Source: Rhyacichthys aspro (Eukaryota > Chordata > Actinopteri > Gobiiformes > Rhyacichthyidae). Taken from it: 64,000 nt of DNA. Under the pieces are notes generated by a model. It was not told the origin of the DNA and searched no databases. It was given only the letters and a program-made list of their open reading frames with translations. How positions within the stretch are numbered: the first letter of the stretch is position 1; every line of letters starts with the position of its first letter. The stretch is taken from positions 2,670,030 through 2,734,029 of the forward strand of contig CM072156.1 of assembly GCA_036850595.1 (NCBI GenBank), in the 5' to 3' direction. Made by a program: the position numbers and the translations under genes. Positions 12,701-27,700 of the stretch are shown in pieces.

Positions 12701-15700
12701 GAACAGGTTTTAATCCGATTTGAACAGGTTTGAGTTGGATTTGAACAGATTTTAGATGGATTTGAACAGGTTTTAATCAGATTTGAACAGGTTTTAATCA
12801 GATTTGAACAGGTTTTAGTTGGATTTGAACAGGTTTTAGTTGGATTTGAACAGGTTTTAGTTGGATTTGAACAAGTTTTATTTGGATTTGAACAGGATTT
12901 AGGTGAATTGGAACAGATTTTAGATGATTTGAAGAGATTTTATTTGGAATCGAACAGGTTTTAATCCAATTTGAACAGGTTTTGGTTGGATTTGAACAGG
13001 ATTTATTTGGATTTGAACAGGTTTTGGTTGGATTTGAACAGGATTTATTTGGATTTGAACATGTTTTACTCAGATTTGAACAGCTTTTAGTTGGATATGA
13101 AAAGGTTTTAGTAGGTAGCAGTTTAATCTTTGCAGCAAAAATCAAAACCATCTAAAACCTGTTCAAATCCAAATAAAACCTGTTCAAATCGGATTAAAAC
13201 CTGTCTAAATCCAAGTAAAACCTCTTGAAATCATCTCAAATCTGTTCCAATTCAAAAATATAATCTACTAAATGTATTAAAGGGCCCCAGTCATTGAGTT
13301 TGTCGTGTGGTTTATATTAAATGCCTTGTTCCTGAGTTGATTCTCTTTGTGTGTGTCCCGTCTTCGTTTCAGGATGTGTGTGTCCGAGTGTCCCAGTGGG
13401 TTTTTCCGCGACGACAGAAAGCGGTGTAAGAAGTGTTCTGCGTCGTGTGAGACCTGCGTGGGCAGTCGCAGCGACCAGTGCAGCACCTGCAGACAGGGCT
13501 TCCATCTCAGCGAAGGCTCCAACACGTGCGTCGCCAACTGCGCTGACGGCTTTTACCTCGACCACGGTGAGCTGTCTGTTCACGTAGAAACTAAACGTAA
13601 AAACAGCACACAACCGAGTCTGGGAAGTGGTGGGTTTTAAGAGACGACAACAGCAGTTTTAACCTCACTTCACTGGCTGCCTCTGTTTTAGAATTGAATT
13701 AAAGATATTACCAAACACTTTTAACGATCTAAGTTACATATCAGAATTTTTTATCCAATCCCTGTTTACTGTTCTTCTGCCTGAGGAGATAAAACTGACA
13801 GAATCAGTGTCATCTTTTGAATCACTCTTTTCAATTTTTATTTTTTTTTTATTTTTTTTACTTAACTTACACTACATTAATTTATTTTATTTTCATACTG
13901 ACTTTTTAATATTATTTAATTTAATTATTTATATTTCTCTCCATATTTATTTTTTATTTATTTTTTTAAATGTTTTTTTTAATTATATTATATGTTTATT
14001 ATTTATTATAGTGATATAATCTTTTAAAACATACCCTCAACTTTTTTCTTTTTTTTTATTGATTTATTAATTTTTTATACTGACTTTTTAATATGATTTA
14101 ATTTAATTATTTATATTTCTCACCATATTTGTTTTGTATTTATTTTTTAAATGATATTTTATGTTTATTATTTATTATAGTGATAAAATCTTTTAAAACA
14201 TACCCTCAAATTTTTTTAAAATTTTTAAAAAAATTTTTGGGAATAATCTTTTTATTGAATTTTGATTTTAATTAGAACAAACCGCAAACAAAAAAGAACA
14301 AAAACCTGTAATCCCACCCGCCTCGCTTCATCACTGCACCAGAGAATAAACATACCCTCAATTTTTAAGTAAATTATTGTTGTATGTTTTATATCTTGCA
14401 TTCCTCCAATATTCCTCCTGATTTTCCACGGTTCTGAGTTATTAAGCTGGGATTCTAATCTACTTTTTTCTGATCTGCTTCACCATCTTTTTAACTCACT
14501 TTACCCTCTTTTGTCTCTGCGTCCTTCTTTTCTTCCTTGTTCCTCTTCTTCTTTTACACGACTACACTTCTGTTTCCCATTAGCCACCGTTCCACGTCAC
14601 GACTGTGTCTCTTTTGTGTCTCTTTCAGATTCCAACATTTGCCGGAGGTGTCCAGAAAACTGTAAGAAGTGCACCGCCTCGAACGTCTGCACCGAGTGTA
14701 AACCTGGAATGAGGTAAATGACTCTGAGCTTAAGAAGAGCTGCTGATTACTGCCTCCTTTAGCAACGCTCCGACAAGTGTGTTGTGTCTGTTGCCATGTC
14801 ATTTTTAATTTCACTTCTCTTTGTTTCAACATGGGACTCATCACAGTTTGAAATATAATCCAGTCATATTTGTTCAACCAGTGAAGAAAGATGGTATTAC
14901 TTTTTCAACTGCAAACCCTTCTCCTGGGTTTAACTTGATAAATGCAAGTATGTAGGGCTGTAAAAAGCATTAAACATTACCCTCTGTCAGCCTCGTGTCC
15001 CCAGAGTTTATAAAGTGACACTTCAAAAAGAGCTACTGACCGTTTTCATAAAGTCCTGCCTGGAGAGGTCTCGTCACGCCCGAAATTGGGTCAAAATTGG
15101 CTTTGCACACGCTCAGAACCTTCGTCCACCATTGACGCTGACAGACAACTCTCACATTCATCCACTAGGGGCACTTTAGAGTCACAAATTCACCTGATCA
15201 TGCATGTGTTTGGACGGTGGGAGGGAGCAGGACGTGCAGAGAACCCACAGTAACACGGGACGGACTCACAGAAAGGTTCAAAATGTACTGTCTTCAAACC
15301 TTAGACCCGTTAAGTTAAGTTTAGAAACTCCCAAATCTGGTGAGGATCCAGCTGCAGCAACACAATGAGAGAAAGTTAATGTTGCTATGCTAACAAACTA
15401 GCATGGCTGACGTAAAATCTGACTCAATCCGCTCACATCAGGGAGTCTTGTGGCTAAAAATCAATTACAAACCAATAGATTTATATTTGTATAGGAATAA
15501 TTACTTGTTTTTGTGGATATCCTGTTGTTCAGACTCTAAAATATCATTAATGTCCAATAAAACTCTCCAGCCGTCTTGTTCCGTCACGACTCTTTTACTC
15601 TTTTACTTATTTCTGCTGCTTTAAAAACATCCGACCACTTCGCACCATTATTACTTTTTATATTCCATTACCCGCCTCTCAATTAGGAGGCGTTTAGTAC

Positions 15701-18700
15701 GTTTTTAATAACATACAGCGGGTTAGACTGAGACACAGCGTGCTTTATTCACATTGTCCATTTCCAGAATCCAATAAAACCACAGAATATGAGTGTGGTG
15801 TGCGGATGTGGTTTAAATTCACAACACTCACAGTGAAATCCTCCCCTCTCCGAGTGTTTTCCTCTGTTTCTGACCGAAGTAAACTGTATTTGACCTCGCG
15901 ACCCGCTCTTATTAAATCCTGGCGTCACGTCCAGACCCGCCAGAAGTCGAGCCGTTGCCCATTTTAGGCCGTGCTCCTTCGGAAGAACCCCTGATGTAAA
16001 CCGTTGAGTTTCCGTGCAGACGTGCGCAGGTTCATTTCCAGTGTTTTTCGACCCGCCCCGTCCACACCGGACTAAACGGAGGCTGGAATTCCTACGGGTC
16101 ACGAACGCGGCGCTCGAACACTTGTGAAATGTTGAAAACACGCTGCAGTCTTGAACTTGGCTTTGAGTCTTAAGTATAGCCAGAGGTAGAGGTGGGGACA
16201 CTTGTAAGCCATAATTTCCTCTGAACACAAACGCGGCGCTCCGTTCGGTTACAGCAGAGACTGGATCGTTTCTGGGAACGGCTCTAACATAAACCAGCTG
16301 TTTTTGAGATCACTGCAGCAACCTGTCCCGCTCTGACTCTGCACACATGACTGTTTTAATATTTCAGACACATTTTGACCGACTTCTGCACAACCCACTG
16401 TTATTTACTCATGTTTTCACTCTGTACACTTTTTTACTATTCATTAAATCTGTATATTGATTGTGGAATATGCCTTGAGTCATTTCAAAAGGCAAATAAA
16501 GAGAAGTCTTTACAAACAGGAGAAGAGATGCAGAGGATTTGTCTGTGGGATGGCTTTTTTTTTGTGTTTTTGCAGAAAATTTGTTTTAATTTTTTTAAAA
16601 CAGAGTTGCATCAAGCTCAATGCTGCTGTTTTATGTCACCATCATGTCACAATATTTCCTACTTAATTTCATTCCTCTGTGACAATCCAACTAAAACCTG
16701 TTCAAATCCAACTAAAACCTGTTCAAATCCAACTAAAACCTGTTCAAATCCAACTAAAACCTGCTCATATCCAACTAAAACCTGTCCAAATCTAACTAAA
16801 ATCTGTTGAAATCCAACTAATTCTGTTGAAATCCAAATAAAATCTGTTAAAATTACTCTAAAACATGTTCAAATCCAACTTAAAACCTGTTCAAATCCAA
16901 CTAAAATCTGTTCAAATCCAACTAAAACCTGTTCAAATCCAACTAAAATCTGTTCAAATCCAACTAAAATCTGTTCAAAGCCATCTAAAACATGTTCCTG
17001 TTCAACCAAAACCTGCTCAGATCCAACTAAAACATGTTCAAATCCAAATAAAACCTGTTCCAATCCAACAAAAACCTGTTCAAATCCAACTAAAACCTGT
17101 TCAAACCCAACTAAAACCTGTTCAAACCCAACAAAAACCGGTTTAAATCCAAAATAAAACCTGTTCAAATCCATTTAAAACCTGTTCAACCCTAACTAAA
17201 ACTAGTTTGAATCCAACTAAAACATGTTCACTCCAAAATAAAATATGTTCAAATCAAAGTAAAACATGTTTAAATCCAAATAAAACCTGTTCCAATCCAA
17301 CTAAAACCTGTTCAAACCCAACAAAAACCTGTTCAAACCCAACTAAAACCTGTTCAAATCCAACTAAAACTTGTTAAAATTCAACTAAAACTGTACCTTT
17401 GAAAAATCTTCTCTCGTTATTAAATGTGGTCCTTTTTGCAGAAGGTTTGGACCCTGCTTCTCTAATGACTCCTGTTAAACTGAGAGGCTTGTTTTAGCTC
17501 TGGTTTCATATTGTGACATGTTGAAACCGTTCTATTATACGTGAATATAATCGTCCCGTGCCCAGATATTAACCTTTATACCGTGTCATCCTTCACTCTA
17601 ACACTTCTTTCTTGTTTTCTGTCGTCAGTCTCCAGGGGAATAAGTGTCAGATGACGTGTGACGCAGGGACCTACTATAACGGCCACCGACGGACATGTGA
17701 GCCCTGCCATCGAGCCTGTGCCACCTGCGCAGGTAAGAGCCCCTGAAACCTGAGAAAAACCTCGTAGTTTTGCACCTGACATCATTTCCTGGGGACTCTG
17801 TGGATCGAGGACATACAGCGATTCTATAAGAGGCCAATAAAGTGTGAATATGACGAGGTTTTGCGTTGTTTATTGATGTTTTTGTGTTCTTTCGGGCTTT
17901 GTGGAGTCGTGTAATGCTTCACTTTCACATAACGTGCAAATTATAGGCTCCAAACTCACCATAATGTAATAATTTAATCCAAAATGTTGTGAGATTTAAA
18001 GTTAAATCCACAATCAATGGAGCACAAATGTGGCTTTGAATGCACCACTTTATCTGCTTGTTTTTCCTTGGTTGAGTTCTTTGAGCAGGTTAAATATGTC
18101 AGAAGTAAGTACATAGCCTCATTCTGCTGCAAGTGGAGACTGTTTTTGTAAAAATAAATAAATAAATGAAGCAGCTCTCGTCACTCAAAATCAGAGTTTG
18201 TTTTGAAGTCTGTCTAAAACCTGTTAAAATTAAACTAAAACCGTTCCAATCCAGTTAAAACTTGTTCAAATCTAACTAAAAGCTGTTCAAATCCAAGAAG
18301 AAAGGGCTTAAAGTCGAAGCAGAGTTTGTTTTGATGTTGTAGACTATTTATTAAAATTAAAAACCCGAAAGATCACGATCATATGGAATGAAAAATCAAA
18401 TAAAATACGTATTTTTCTTTGCGGACCAGCAGCAAATGAGCTACAGACCAATGATCCTTTCAAAATAAAGCATAAATGAAAAGGAACCACAACTAAATCA
18501 AGGCAAAAAAGACTAACTTTAGGAGGTCTTAACCAGGATTTTATCAATTATTTTGCAAGAGTAAAAGCCTTTCACATAATATTCCAAAATAAGTCGATTC
18601 CTGAGATAAGGACGTAGCAGGAAACATAAATGCTTACATCTACTGCTTCAATAGCTTCAGCTCAAGTGAAAATCCCTCCAGCCTTTCTTTCCTCTGCGTC

Positions 18701-21700
18701 TTCTGCAGCTGTTATTGCACTTATTTCCTGTTGCTTGTTATTTTTTTCCAGTATTACATCCTGAATTCAACGTTAAAACATCTCTGTGTCTGCTCCAGGG
18801 ACAGGTATCGAGGCGTGTACGAAGTGCGCCGAGGGATACATCTTAGAGGACTGGAGGTGTGTGTCGACCTGCAGCAGCGGGTATTACCTGTCGGAGCAGA
18901 CGGCGGACAGCGGCCAGGTGCAGAGGACCTGTAAGAAGTGAGTCCGAACACGGTTTCTGGCACAACACCCGCCGTACTGCGACCAGCACCTCCTAAATCA
19001 CACCAAGAGAGTCACAAAAAAATCAGCTGTGTGAGCTTAGGAAGTCGTCCAACAGTCCTTTTACTCACAAAATGTTCTTTTTATAGGTTTATTTACAATA
19101 GATGCATGATAAAAAGCTAATTTGAAGGGGAACTGCGTAACTTTTACCCAAAAATGATATATTCCCAGTCCCCTCAGCTGGACAGAAACCTCCAATATAA
19201 CTTTGCTGTCCCGGGACGAGGACTTATCACAAGAAATAACATGATTGAGGCTCAAAAAATACACTAACAGAGTCTAAAATGACCTGTTTCAGAAGATGTT
19301 TTTTTCTTCCAAACTTGCCGCTTGGATAGTCTCTATTTGTAAATAAATGACGAGTGTGAATATGCAGCGCTGTCTTAACAAAACAGTAAATGTGCGCCCT
19401 CTACTGGAGAAAGGTTACACAGTTCCCCTTTAAACAAGACAAACGCTGCACGTGTACTTGTAAACAAAGGAAAAGTCAGCTGAACTCTACCGATAAAACT
19501 TTACTGATAAAATATTAATAATAACGACCAAAACAGACTGGATTACAGAGGAAGCGATTATATCTGAGTTTAGTTCAGGTAACGGCAGTGTTTTTACACA
19601 GAAACGCTTAATTAATAACAATTTACAACTGAAAACGTTCATCTAACTCGTTTAGTGTCTTTAGTCTTAATCTGAGCTGATTGTGAAAACGAGACTGGTT
19701 AATCCTGAAACCCAAAAAGTGTTCCCCTGAAGCTGACTCTCAGATCTAATTCCTGGTTCTAGGAGTTAAAGCGTTATGACCCGTCTCATGAAACCTGTCC
19801 AGACCCTCCCTGAACCTGTCCCAGTTCATGGAGAGTCTGGGTCTAGGCTCCAGATCCAAAAATATTCCAAAATGATCTCAGAATGACTCTATTTTGGACT
19901 CTTTACTGGTTCACAGACAAAAAAACCCAAATATATCTTTTAAATGACTTTATTTTTCAATGTAATATTATTTTTAGTACAAACTGAACCAATTAAAAGA
20001 AAAGTAAAGTTGCATACTCTACGTTAAAGTTAGTTTCTGCTGATGTTTCAACCCGTTTTCCTTTTCTCACTTTATTGAAGAGCATTGAACCACTGTTTTG
20101 GGAATTTAATAAAACTCAGATTCAGCTCAGTTCTTTTTTTACCGCTGCAAAGAAATGATTGGAAATCCGTCGACAAATCCCACACCCTTTTGAAGTTTGG
20201 TACTGTTTAGTAGCTTGAGCAGTGATTACAGCCTGATAAACTCTCCAGAGCCGGGCCTCAGCGGAGTGCTTTCTAATGCTAAGTAAACATATATTTAATG
20301 AGTGCTTTCCCTCTCATTACTCCTCAGAGCCAGACATCTCGTCTACATTGGGTTTTCTTATCGCTCTTCTCTTTGACTATTGCCTCAGCTGTTTTCATTT
20401 GGATTTATCTCACTGACCCCTGTTGTTCACCTCATTTACTTACTTATTATTTTATTTACCACTTCCTTATGAACCCTGTGGTCTCAGAGGGCATCTGATA
20501 ATAGTAACTGTGTTTGACAGCAGTGTTTCTGAAGATAACACTCTCACATTTGGTGGTTGTAATTAGAGAAATTGACATTTTGTGGCATTGCACAGGAACA
20601 GAGATGAAGCCTGATAATTTATTTTAGTTGGAAAATGGTTTAAACTCAAATAGTTTATTGTAAAACCAACCATTTGTGAAAAACAGTCTTTATGAGCCAT
20701 CTCCTGTTTATTCTAAGGCATTATAATAGATGAGAACCTCTATTCAGGAACAGAAAAAGAAACGCTCCCATTGGTCGACACTTGTCACATGACGTTCCAG
20801 GAAGTTTAATAGCTGCAAATAAAGTGTATTTTCAGCTGAATATGTCTTTTAACAGAGAAACAGCTGAAAAAAGAAAAGCATCAACAGAGAAAAGGGAGGC
20901 AACGTAAAACACAGATAAATACTGTCAATTCAATCACGTAATGTTTAACGAGGAGGAGATAATTGTCGTCCTGACGCTGAAGTCACAGCTAAGCTAACGC
21001 TAAACTCTAAACTTCAGTTTGGTCAAATGGATTAGTATTTTGGAGGAAAAACTGGTCTGGTTTTATTTTTTAATAAAAGAGAAGCAGGAGAGGTCCCTAG
21101 GCTGATTTTGGAAGAGAAAAAAATACATTTAGGGAGTGATTTAACTCTCTGTGCAGTGTTTTCTCTCTCCTCTTTGTCGTCACTGATTGGTCAGTGGACT
21201 GTATTTCTAGCGTCTATCTGTATCTTACACTGCTCTGGAAAGCTTTGTGATACTGAAAACACAAACCCTAAAGTTTGACTAACCCCTTAATCCAGCTTCA
21301 GAAGACAAGACTCTGGACTTATGTTCGTTAGATATATTTTAAACTCCAGACAGCTGACCTAAACAACTTCATAAGTGCACATTTGCTGCATTTGCAAATT
21401 TCAAAAGGCTGTAAACACCATCAGCGCTTGTCTGCTTTCTAAATACACAAACTCTCTGTGGGCTCATGTTGATTTTAATATCTTTAAAAAGTAAAAGGAG
21501 TTTCTTTGATGGACTCCGATGCACAGACTGGGTTTACTTCTGCAAACAGCGGCCACACAGACTGAATCTAACGTCTACCGATACTCAAAAGCCCCGTGTT
21601 GTTGTCGACAGGTGTGACCACAGCTGCTACGAGTGTTTGGGCCCCGGAGAGAGGAACTGCAGCACCTGTGTGAGCGGCTACAACCTGGAGGGAGGGGCCT

Positions 21701-24700
21701 GCGTGGTCAGCACCATTTGTAAAGATGGTGAGTTGTCAGGTTTATTGTCTCTAAACCCTCTGAGTCCGGAACATAAAGGTGTAAGAGAGACCGGGGCTGG
21801 TTTTCACATTCAGAACTCACCTGTCGGGATAAAAGTGAATAAGTTGAGGCCGAACGTGGAGCAAAGAGGAGGTGAAATGTCTCTGTTTGGACAAATAAAG
21901 CTAGTAAATTAGGCACCTTCATCCCTTCATAGTTTTATTTCTTTCATTTAAGCTGAGGACACACTACAGGACTTTTTGGAGACAGTCGACACGGCTAGTT
22001 AGCACAAAAATCAAATTTATTGAGACAAGTAAGGTGTGAACTGATTACAGACTTGACAAGTGTCTACAGCCAATGAAAAAGAGAGGGCGGGAAACGGGAA
22101 GTAGCATCAGAAGACGACAGGAAGTAGAATCAGAAGACGACAGGAAGTAGAATCAGAAGACGACAGGAAGTAGCATTAGAAGACGACAGGAAGTAGCATT
22201 AGAAGACGGCCGGAAGTAGCATCAGAAGACGACAGGAAGTAGCATCAGGAGACGACAGGAAGTAGCATTAGAAGACGACAGGAAGTAGCATCAGAAGACG
22301 ACAGTAAGTAGCATCAGAAGACGACAGGAAGTAGCATCAGAAGACGACAGGAAGTAGCATCAGAAGACGACAGGAAGTAGCATCAGAAGACGACAGGAAG
22401 TAGCATCAGAAGACGACAGGAAGTAGCATCAGAAGACGACAGGAATTAGCTTCAGAAGACGACAGGAAGTAGCAGGAAAATCAAAAGATGGAAAATGGAA
22501 GATAAATTATATACATGAAATAAATAAATAATAAGGTGCATAAAACAAGAGGAAAGATTTAGTTGGTTTGTCTTTGAGTTTTCTAACAAAAATGTGCTGA
22601 AACCAGTCTGTTAGTGTTTACTTTTAAAACCTCTAAAAACTGTTTAAGTTGTGTAGTGTGTCCCCAGCTTAAGTTAACGTCAGACCAATCAGAATGAGAC
22701 CTGAGACTCTATAAAATCCCAAATAAACCAGGACCAGACCAGAAGAGCCGTTTTCTGTTTTGGTTTTAACTCAAAAGAACACGCTCCGAGAAATCATGGA
22801 AGATGGATTAAAATGCAAGATCTCAAAGAGGCCTAAGGTCATTCCATTTGTTCTTTACACTTCAGGCGTCAAATTATATTAAATGTCATGGTTTTTAACG
22901 TATAAACGTAATAATTTTAATTGTAAAAGTGACAGCCCTGATCTCCCATAAATCGAATCCTCATGTTTTCAGAGATAAGAGTAAAACTGATAAAGCTGAT
23001 TAAATTCAATATTCAAAAGCTGTAGAGTTTTATCTTCTGTGATGTCCTGCAGAAAATACAAAATCAAAGCAAAAACTAACTTCATTAACTTTAAAAACTC
23101 AAGGTCCAGCCTCGGTCTCCCTCTTTTTTAACTAAACCTTGCACTAACTTAACTTAAACACTGCTCATAGATGAAGCTTCAAAGCAGCGGTGTGGCCTTG
23201 CTTTTTCTTCTCCAGGCGCTGCGTATTAAAAAAACATAACCTCATAACCCACTAGACGAGCTGTGTCATTACACGTTGTTTTGGGGCATTTTTATTTTAT
23301 TTTTTTTCCTAAAAGCACCTCTGCACTAGTCCTGCCTTGCTTCTTTACTCACCTTTTCTCTTTTTCTGCACTAATGTTTTTAGATTGAGCATGTTTATTT
23401 CACTTTTATCTGAAATAATGTGTGATTATGTGACTGCAGTTGTTATTCTAAAGCCTTTCTGATTAGAAGTCTTGATAAAAGATCTCCCAGGTCATGTCCA
23501 CACTAATACCTTTTCATTTTGAGGATTGACGTGTACAACAGACCACTCTGTACCTTATACTTTTTTCTTCTAGTTGGAAAATGCTTTGAACCCCAAATAT
23601 TTTAGTGTAAAATCAATCATTTGTGGAAAAAAACAGTCTTTATGATGCCATCTACTACTAGATAATCTGCTATCTACTAGAAAAAGTGTATTTTCAGCTG
23701 AATATGTCTTTTAACAGAGAAACAGCTCAAAAAAGAAAAGTATCAACAGAGAAAAGGGAGGCAACGTAAAACACACTGAAGTCACAGCTAAGCTAACGCT
23801 AAACTTCAGATTGATGAAATGGATTAGTATTTTGGAGGAAAAATTGGTCTGGTTTTATTTTTTTTTAAAAAGAGAAGCAGGAGAGGTCTGAGACTGGAGA
23901 CTTTTCACTCTCCAACTCTTTATGAAAACGCATTCGTGTGGACCTCAGTCTGTTTGCTTCTGACCTAAATCACAAATAAATGACAATAAAGTTAAATCAA
24001 ACTTGTTTAAGACACAGGCTTTTATTTTTCAGTGAAATGACAAGCTGTGACTGATGATCTACAGTTTGCTAATTGTGTGACGTTTGTTTTCTCTCTTTCT
24101 TTTCTTTCTGTTCTTCTTCTTCTTCTGACGTGGATCCAATCTCTGCCCTGGACAACAATCACTCCCGCCTCGATGAACTCCACCCGTGATTGGATCAAAC
24201 CTGACTCCTCCAACTCTCTCTCTCTCTGTGTTTATCCGTTTATTTTTTGTGTTTTATCTTCCTGTATCTGTATCTCTTCTTCTTCCTGGTCTGTGGAAAG
24301 CAAATGAAGAATCTTGGGCAGAAGGCAGTTTCTGTGTGCTCGTTAAAAAGAACAATCTCTGCCAGAGGAAAGTCCTGCAGCAACTGTGCTGCAGAACGTG
24401 CTCGCAAAAGGGCTGACGGGACCCCCTGGCCGGGCGTTAAAGGGACAGCGGGGGTTCGTAGAGGCGCAGGGGACACCGCGACTCCACACAGGCCCCCCGC
24501 CCGCTCACTCACAGTCACATAATTTATAAGAGAACCTGTGCCTCTTAAAGGGACTGCATCGGAGGTGTGCGATGACAGGACGACAACAAACCTACCTTTT
24601 TTCTGTATGGGGACACAAACAGTCAGGGTGTAACATGACTGGGACAAAAAAAAAACATACAAACGAATTCAAGTGTCGGTATTGTGTGACCAAAGCATCG

Positions 24701-27700
24701 ATGCCAAAATAATTGAACCTTCTTTTTTTGTTGCCAGTGTAGGTAGCTTAAGCAGGAGCCGCTCAGCCTGTGAATCTGTGTGGCTCCTCTTCTCTGGAGG
24801 ACGGAAAGCCTGGTGTTTTGTTTTTTTTTTTGTTTGTTTTGTTTTTTGCCTGTAAATATAAGATAATAAAAGGAAGCTCATTCATTCAGTAATGTGAAAA
24901 TAATGTCTGTCTGGGCCGCGGCGGAAGACAGACCCACACATTGAGCATGAATATACATACGCACACTCTCTCCGTTTTGAATTTACAGCCGTGTTTTTCG
25001 AGAGCGAGGCACGCAGCTGACCACAATCACCTCACGTTGTTTATTTAAAGCCGTCTGAGCGATGTGTGTGTTTGTCTTTAACGGCAGCGTGTTCAGGAGG
25101 AGGCCATTAATTCTCGACGCAAGCCCAGACAGCATTGATTCATTTCCAGCGGTACTACAACGCTACGAGTCGATAGTCATTCCTTTCCTGGAGCTTTCCG
25201 CACAAAAAGGAAAAACAGCAGTGAGTCGTAATAAATGGTCGGGACATGGGATGCACCGATGCCCATTTGTTTGTCTTCGGAATCGATCCCATCTCTTTCT
25301 GTGACCAAATAAATTAGGACTTTGACACAGCAAGAAATGATTCATATATAAATCAAACCTATGCCATGTTTCAAAGGGATTTTTGTTGAGTATTACTTTT
25401 ACATTGTGTTTATTATCCATCGATGCAGCCATATACATTTGTAATATCTACATCTGCTTTATCCAAATCGTGGCACATGGTAAGATTTGTGTATTGTTTA
25501 TTGAATTTCAATTGTATTCAATTGAATTTATGGCCCCAACAGCTGCAGTTTTATATAAAAAAGGTTCAAAACCTATTCAAATCCAGTTTAAACTGTTTAA
25601 AATCCAACTAAAACTAGTTCAAATTCAGTTTAAATCTGCTCAATTCTAAGGAAAACCTGCTAAAATCTTAGCAAAACCTGTTCAAATCCAACTAAAACCT
25701 GCTCAGACCCAATTTAATATCTTCAAATCTGACTAAATCTGTTCAAGTCCAACTAAAACCTGTTTGAATCCAGCTAAACCTGTTCAAATCCATCTAAAAT
25801 TTGTTCAAATCCATTTAAACCTGTTCAGATTCAACTAAAATCTGTTCAAATCCATCTAAAACCTGTTTGGATCCATCTAAAACCTGATTAAATCCAGCTA
25901 AAACCTGCTCAAATCCAATTAAATCCTGTTCAAATCCATCTAAAATTTGTTCAAATCCATTTAAACCTGTTCAGATTCAACTAAAATCTGTTCAAATCCA
26001 TGTACAACCTGTTTAAATCCAACAACAACCTGTTCAAATCCAATTTAAACCTGTTCAAATCCAACTAAAACATTATTAAATCCAGTTTAAACTTGTTTAA
26101 ATCCATTTGAAAATTGTGCAAATCCAACTAAAACCTGTTCAAATCCACGTACAACCTGTAGAAGAGACTATCAGCCCTGTCAAATGTCAAATGTGTCCCT
26201 CTTTGTAAAAGGTTTCGAACCCCTCTGACTCAGGTCAAAAATCAACACAAAAATGATTACGTCAGACACATTTCATTTACAGAATCAAAGATGGAACCAC
26301 TTTCCTTTTACTTCACAATAAATCGAGTCACTTCCTGTTATAAGGGAACACGTCTGGCAGGAAATGCTCTGTCAAAATAAAGCTTCCAGGTTCGACTAAA
26401 GAAGAGAAAGTGAATTTCGGTGATTGCTCCCAGTGTCAGACCCACTGTTGTAACGGTTCATTCTGATTTGTAATAAAGATTGATGCATCCCCTGTTTTCA
26501 GTAATAAAACCTTCTCGTTCTTGGTCCTTGTTCTGAGACGACTCGACCGTAAACACACACACACCTCGTATAAGAGCTGTTTTTACTGTGTACCTGTGAC
26601 ATATCTGTGACAATGCATTATTAATGTTACTCAAAGTCCTAGTTTTGAAAATCTTTTTTTACTTAAGTGTTCTTATTAAAATTTTTAATCTGTGTTTTGT
26701 TTTAATTCATTTTACTGTTATGTATTTATTATTTCAGCGTTATTCATTTCATCTTTTATTATTTTTTCTTTTGAACGTGAGGATCATTTTCTGTTGTCAT
26801 AAACTTCTCAGATGTCCAGGATAAATGAAATTCAACTTAAAGGTTTTCCAGACTCTTGGAGACGTTCAGACTCAGTTCTAAATGTCTAGCTCTGTCTATT
26901 TAATTAATGATGTTGCCAGACAGAAACTATGAGTTCTAAGCCTGTGCTGTCCACTGTGTTGTGGCTAATGCTGCTGTTAGCTCCAGAGCACTTCAGATAA
27001 AGTCCGTAAAGACGATAAAGACACTAATAACCAGAGAAAAGAGTCATATTACCTCTGAAGAGTGTCAGGAAAATGAACAGTGTAGTGTCTGTGCAGTGTG
27101 CTTCGATTAATGCAAATTAGCCATGTGCTTCAGAGGGTTTTTTTTGCATCATTGAAGATTGTTTGGTGTTTAAAGCATGTTGGACAGGCTCAATAGAACA
27201 GAAAGGACTAAAACTAAAAGAGGGTAATGTTTTGTGTTGGCATCATGATCATAAACAGCATTCAGGTGGATATTCACACTAAAAATCCAGTCATTATCTG
27301 ATTATTCAAGATTATTCAAGCATAATCTGACTCCAGCAGTAATCTGATTATGAGAAATCGGATTAACACAACTAGATTTCTCCCCAATTCTCTGAAATCT
27401 TCATGCATGTAAACCCATTAATCTGATTTATTTAGTTCTTTTACGTCTGCTCATGTGTAAAAATAACAAAAGTGTCACGTTATTGGAGGATAAAACACGA
27501 CAAACACGGCGTATAAACGAAGGACAGCGGATAAACGTCCACATTAGCATGCTAACGCTAACGCTAAGAACGCTGGAGTCGCCAAGTTCAGCAAAACAAG
27601 ACCAAATGTTTTTAAAATAACGGAAGAAAGTTTAAGTCTTACGTCACTTTGAAAGAAATCTGATAATGGACTGAAACATGTAAACCCTTATTTTGCGATT

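Noticed and set aside
15749..16228. 159-residue - strand open frame
   Set aside because: Mixed composition without domain or splice support. Likely chance in GC-balanced intron sequence.
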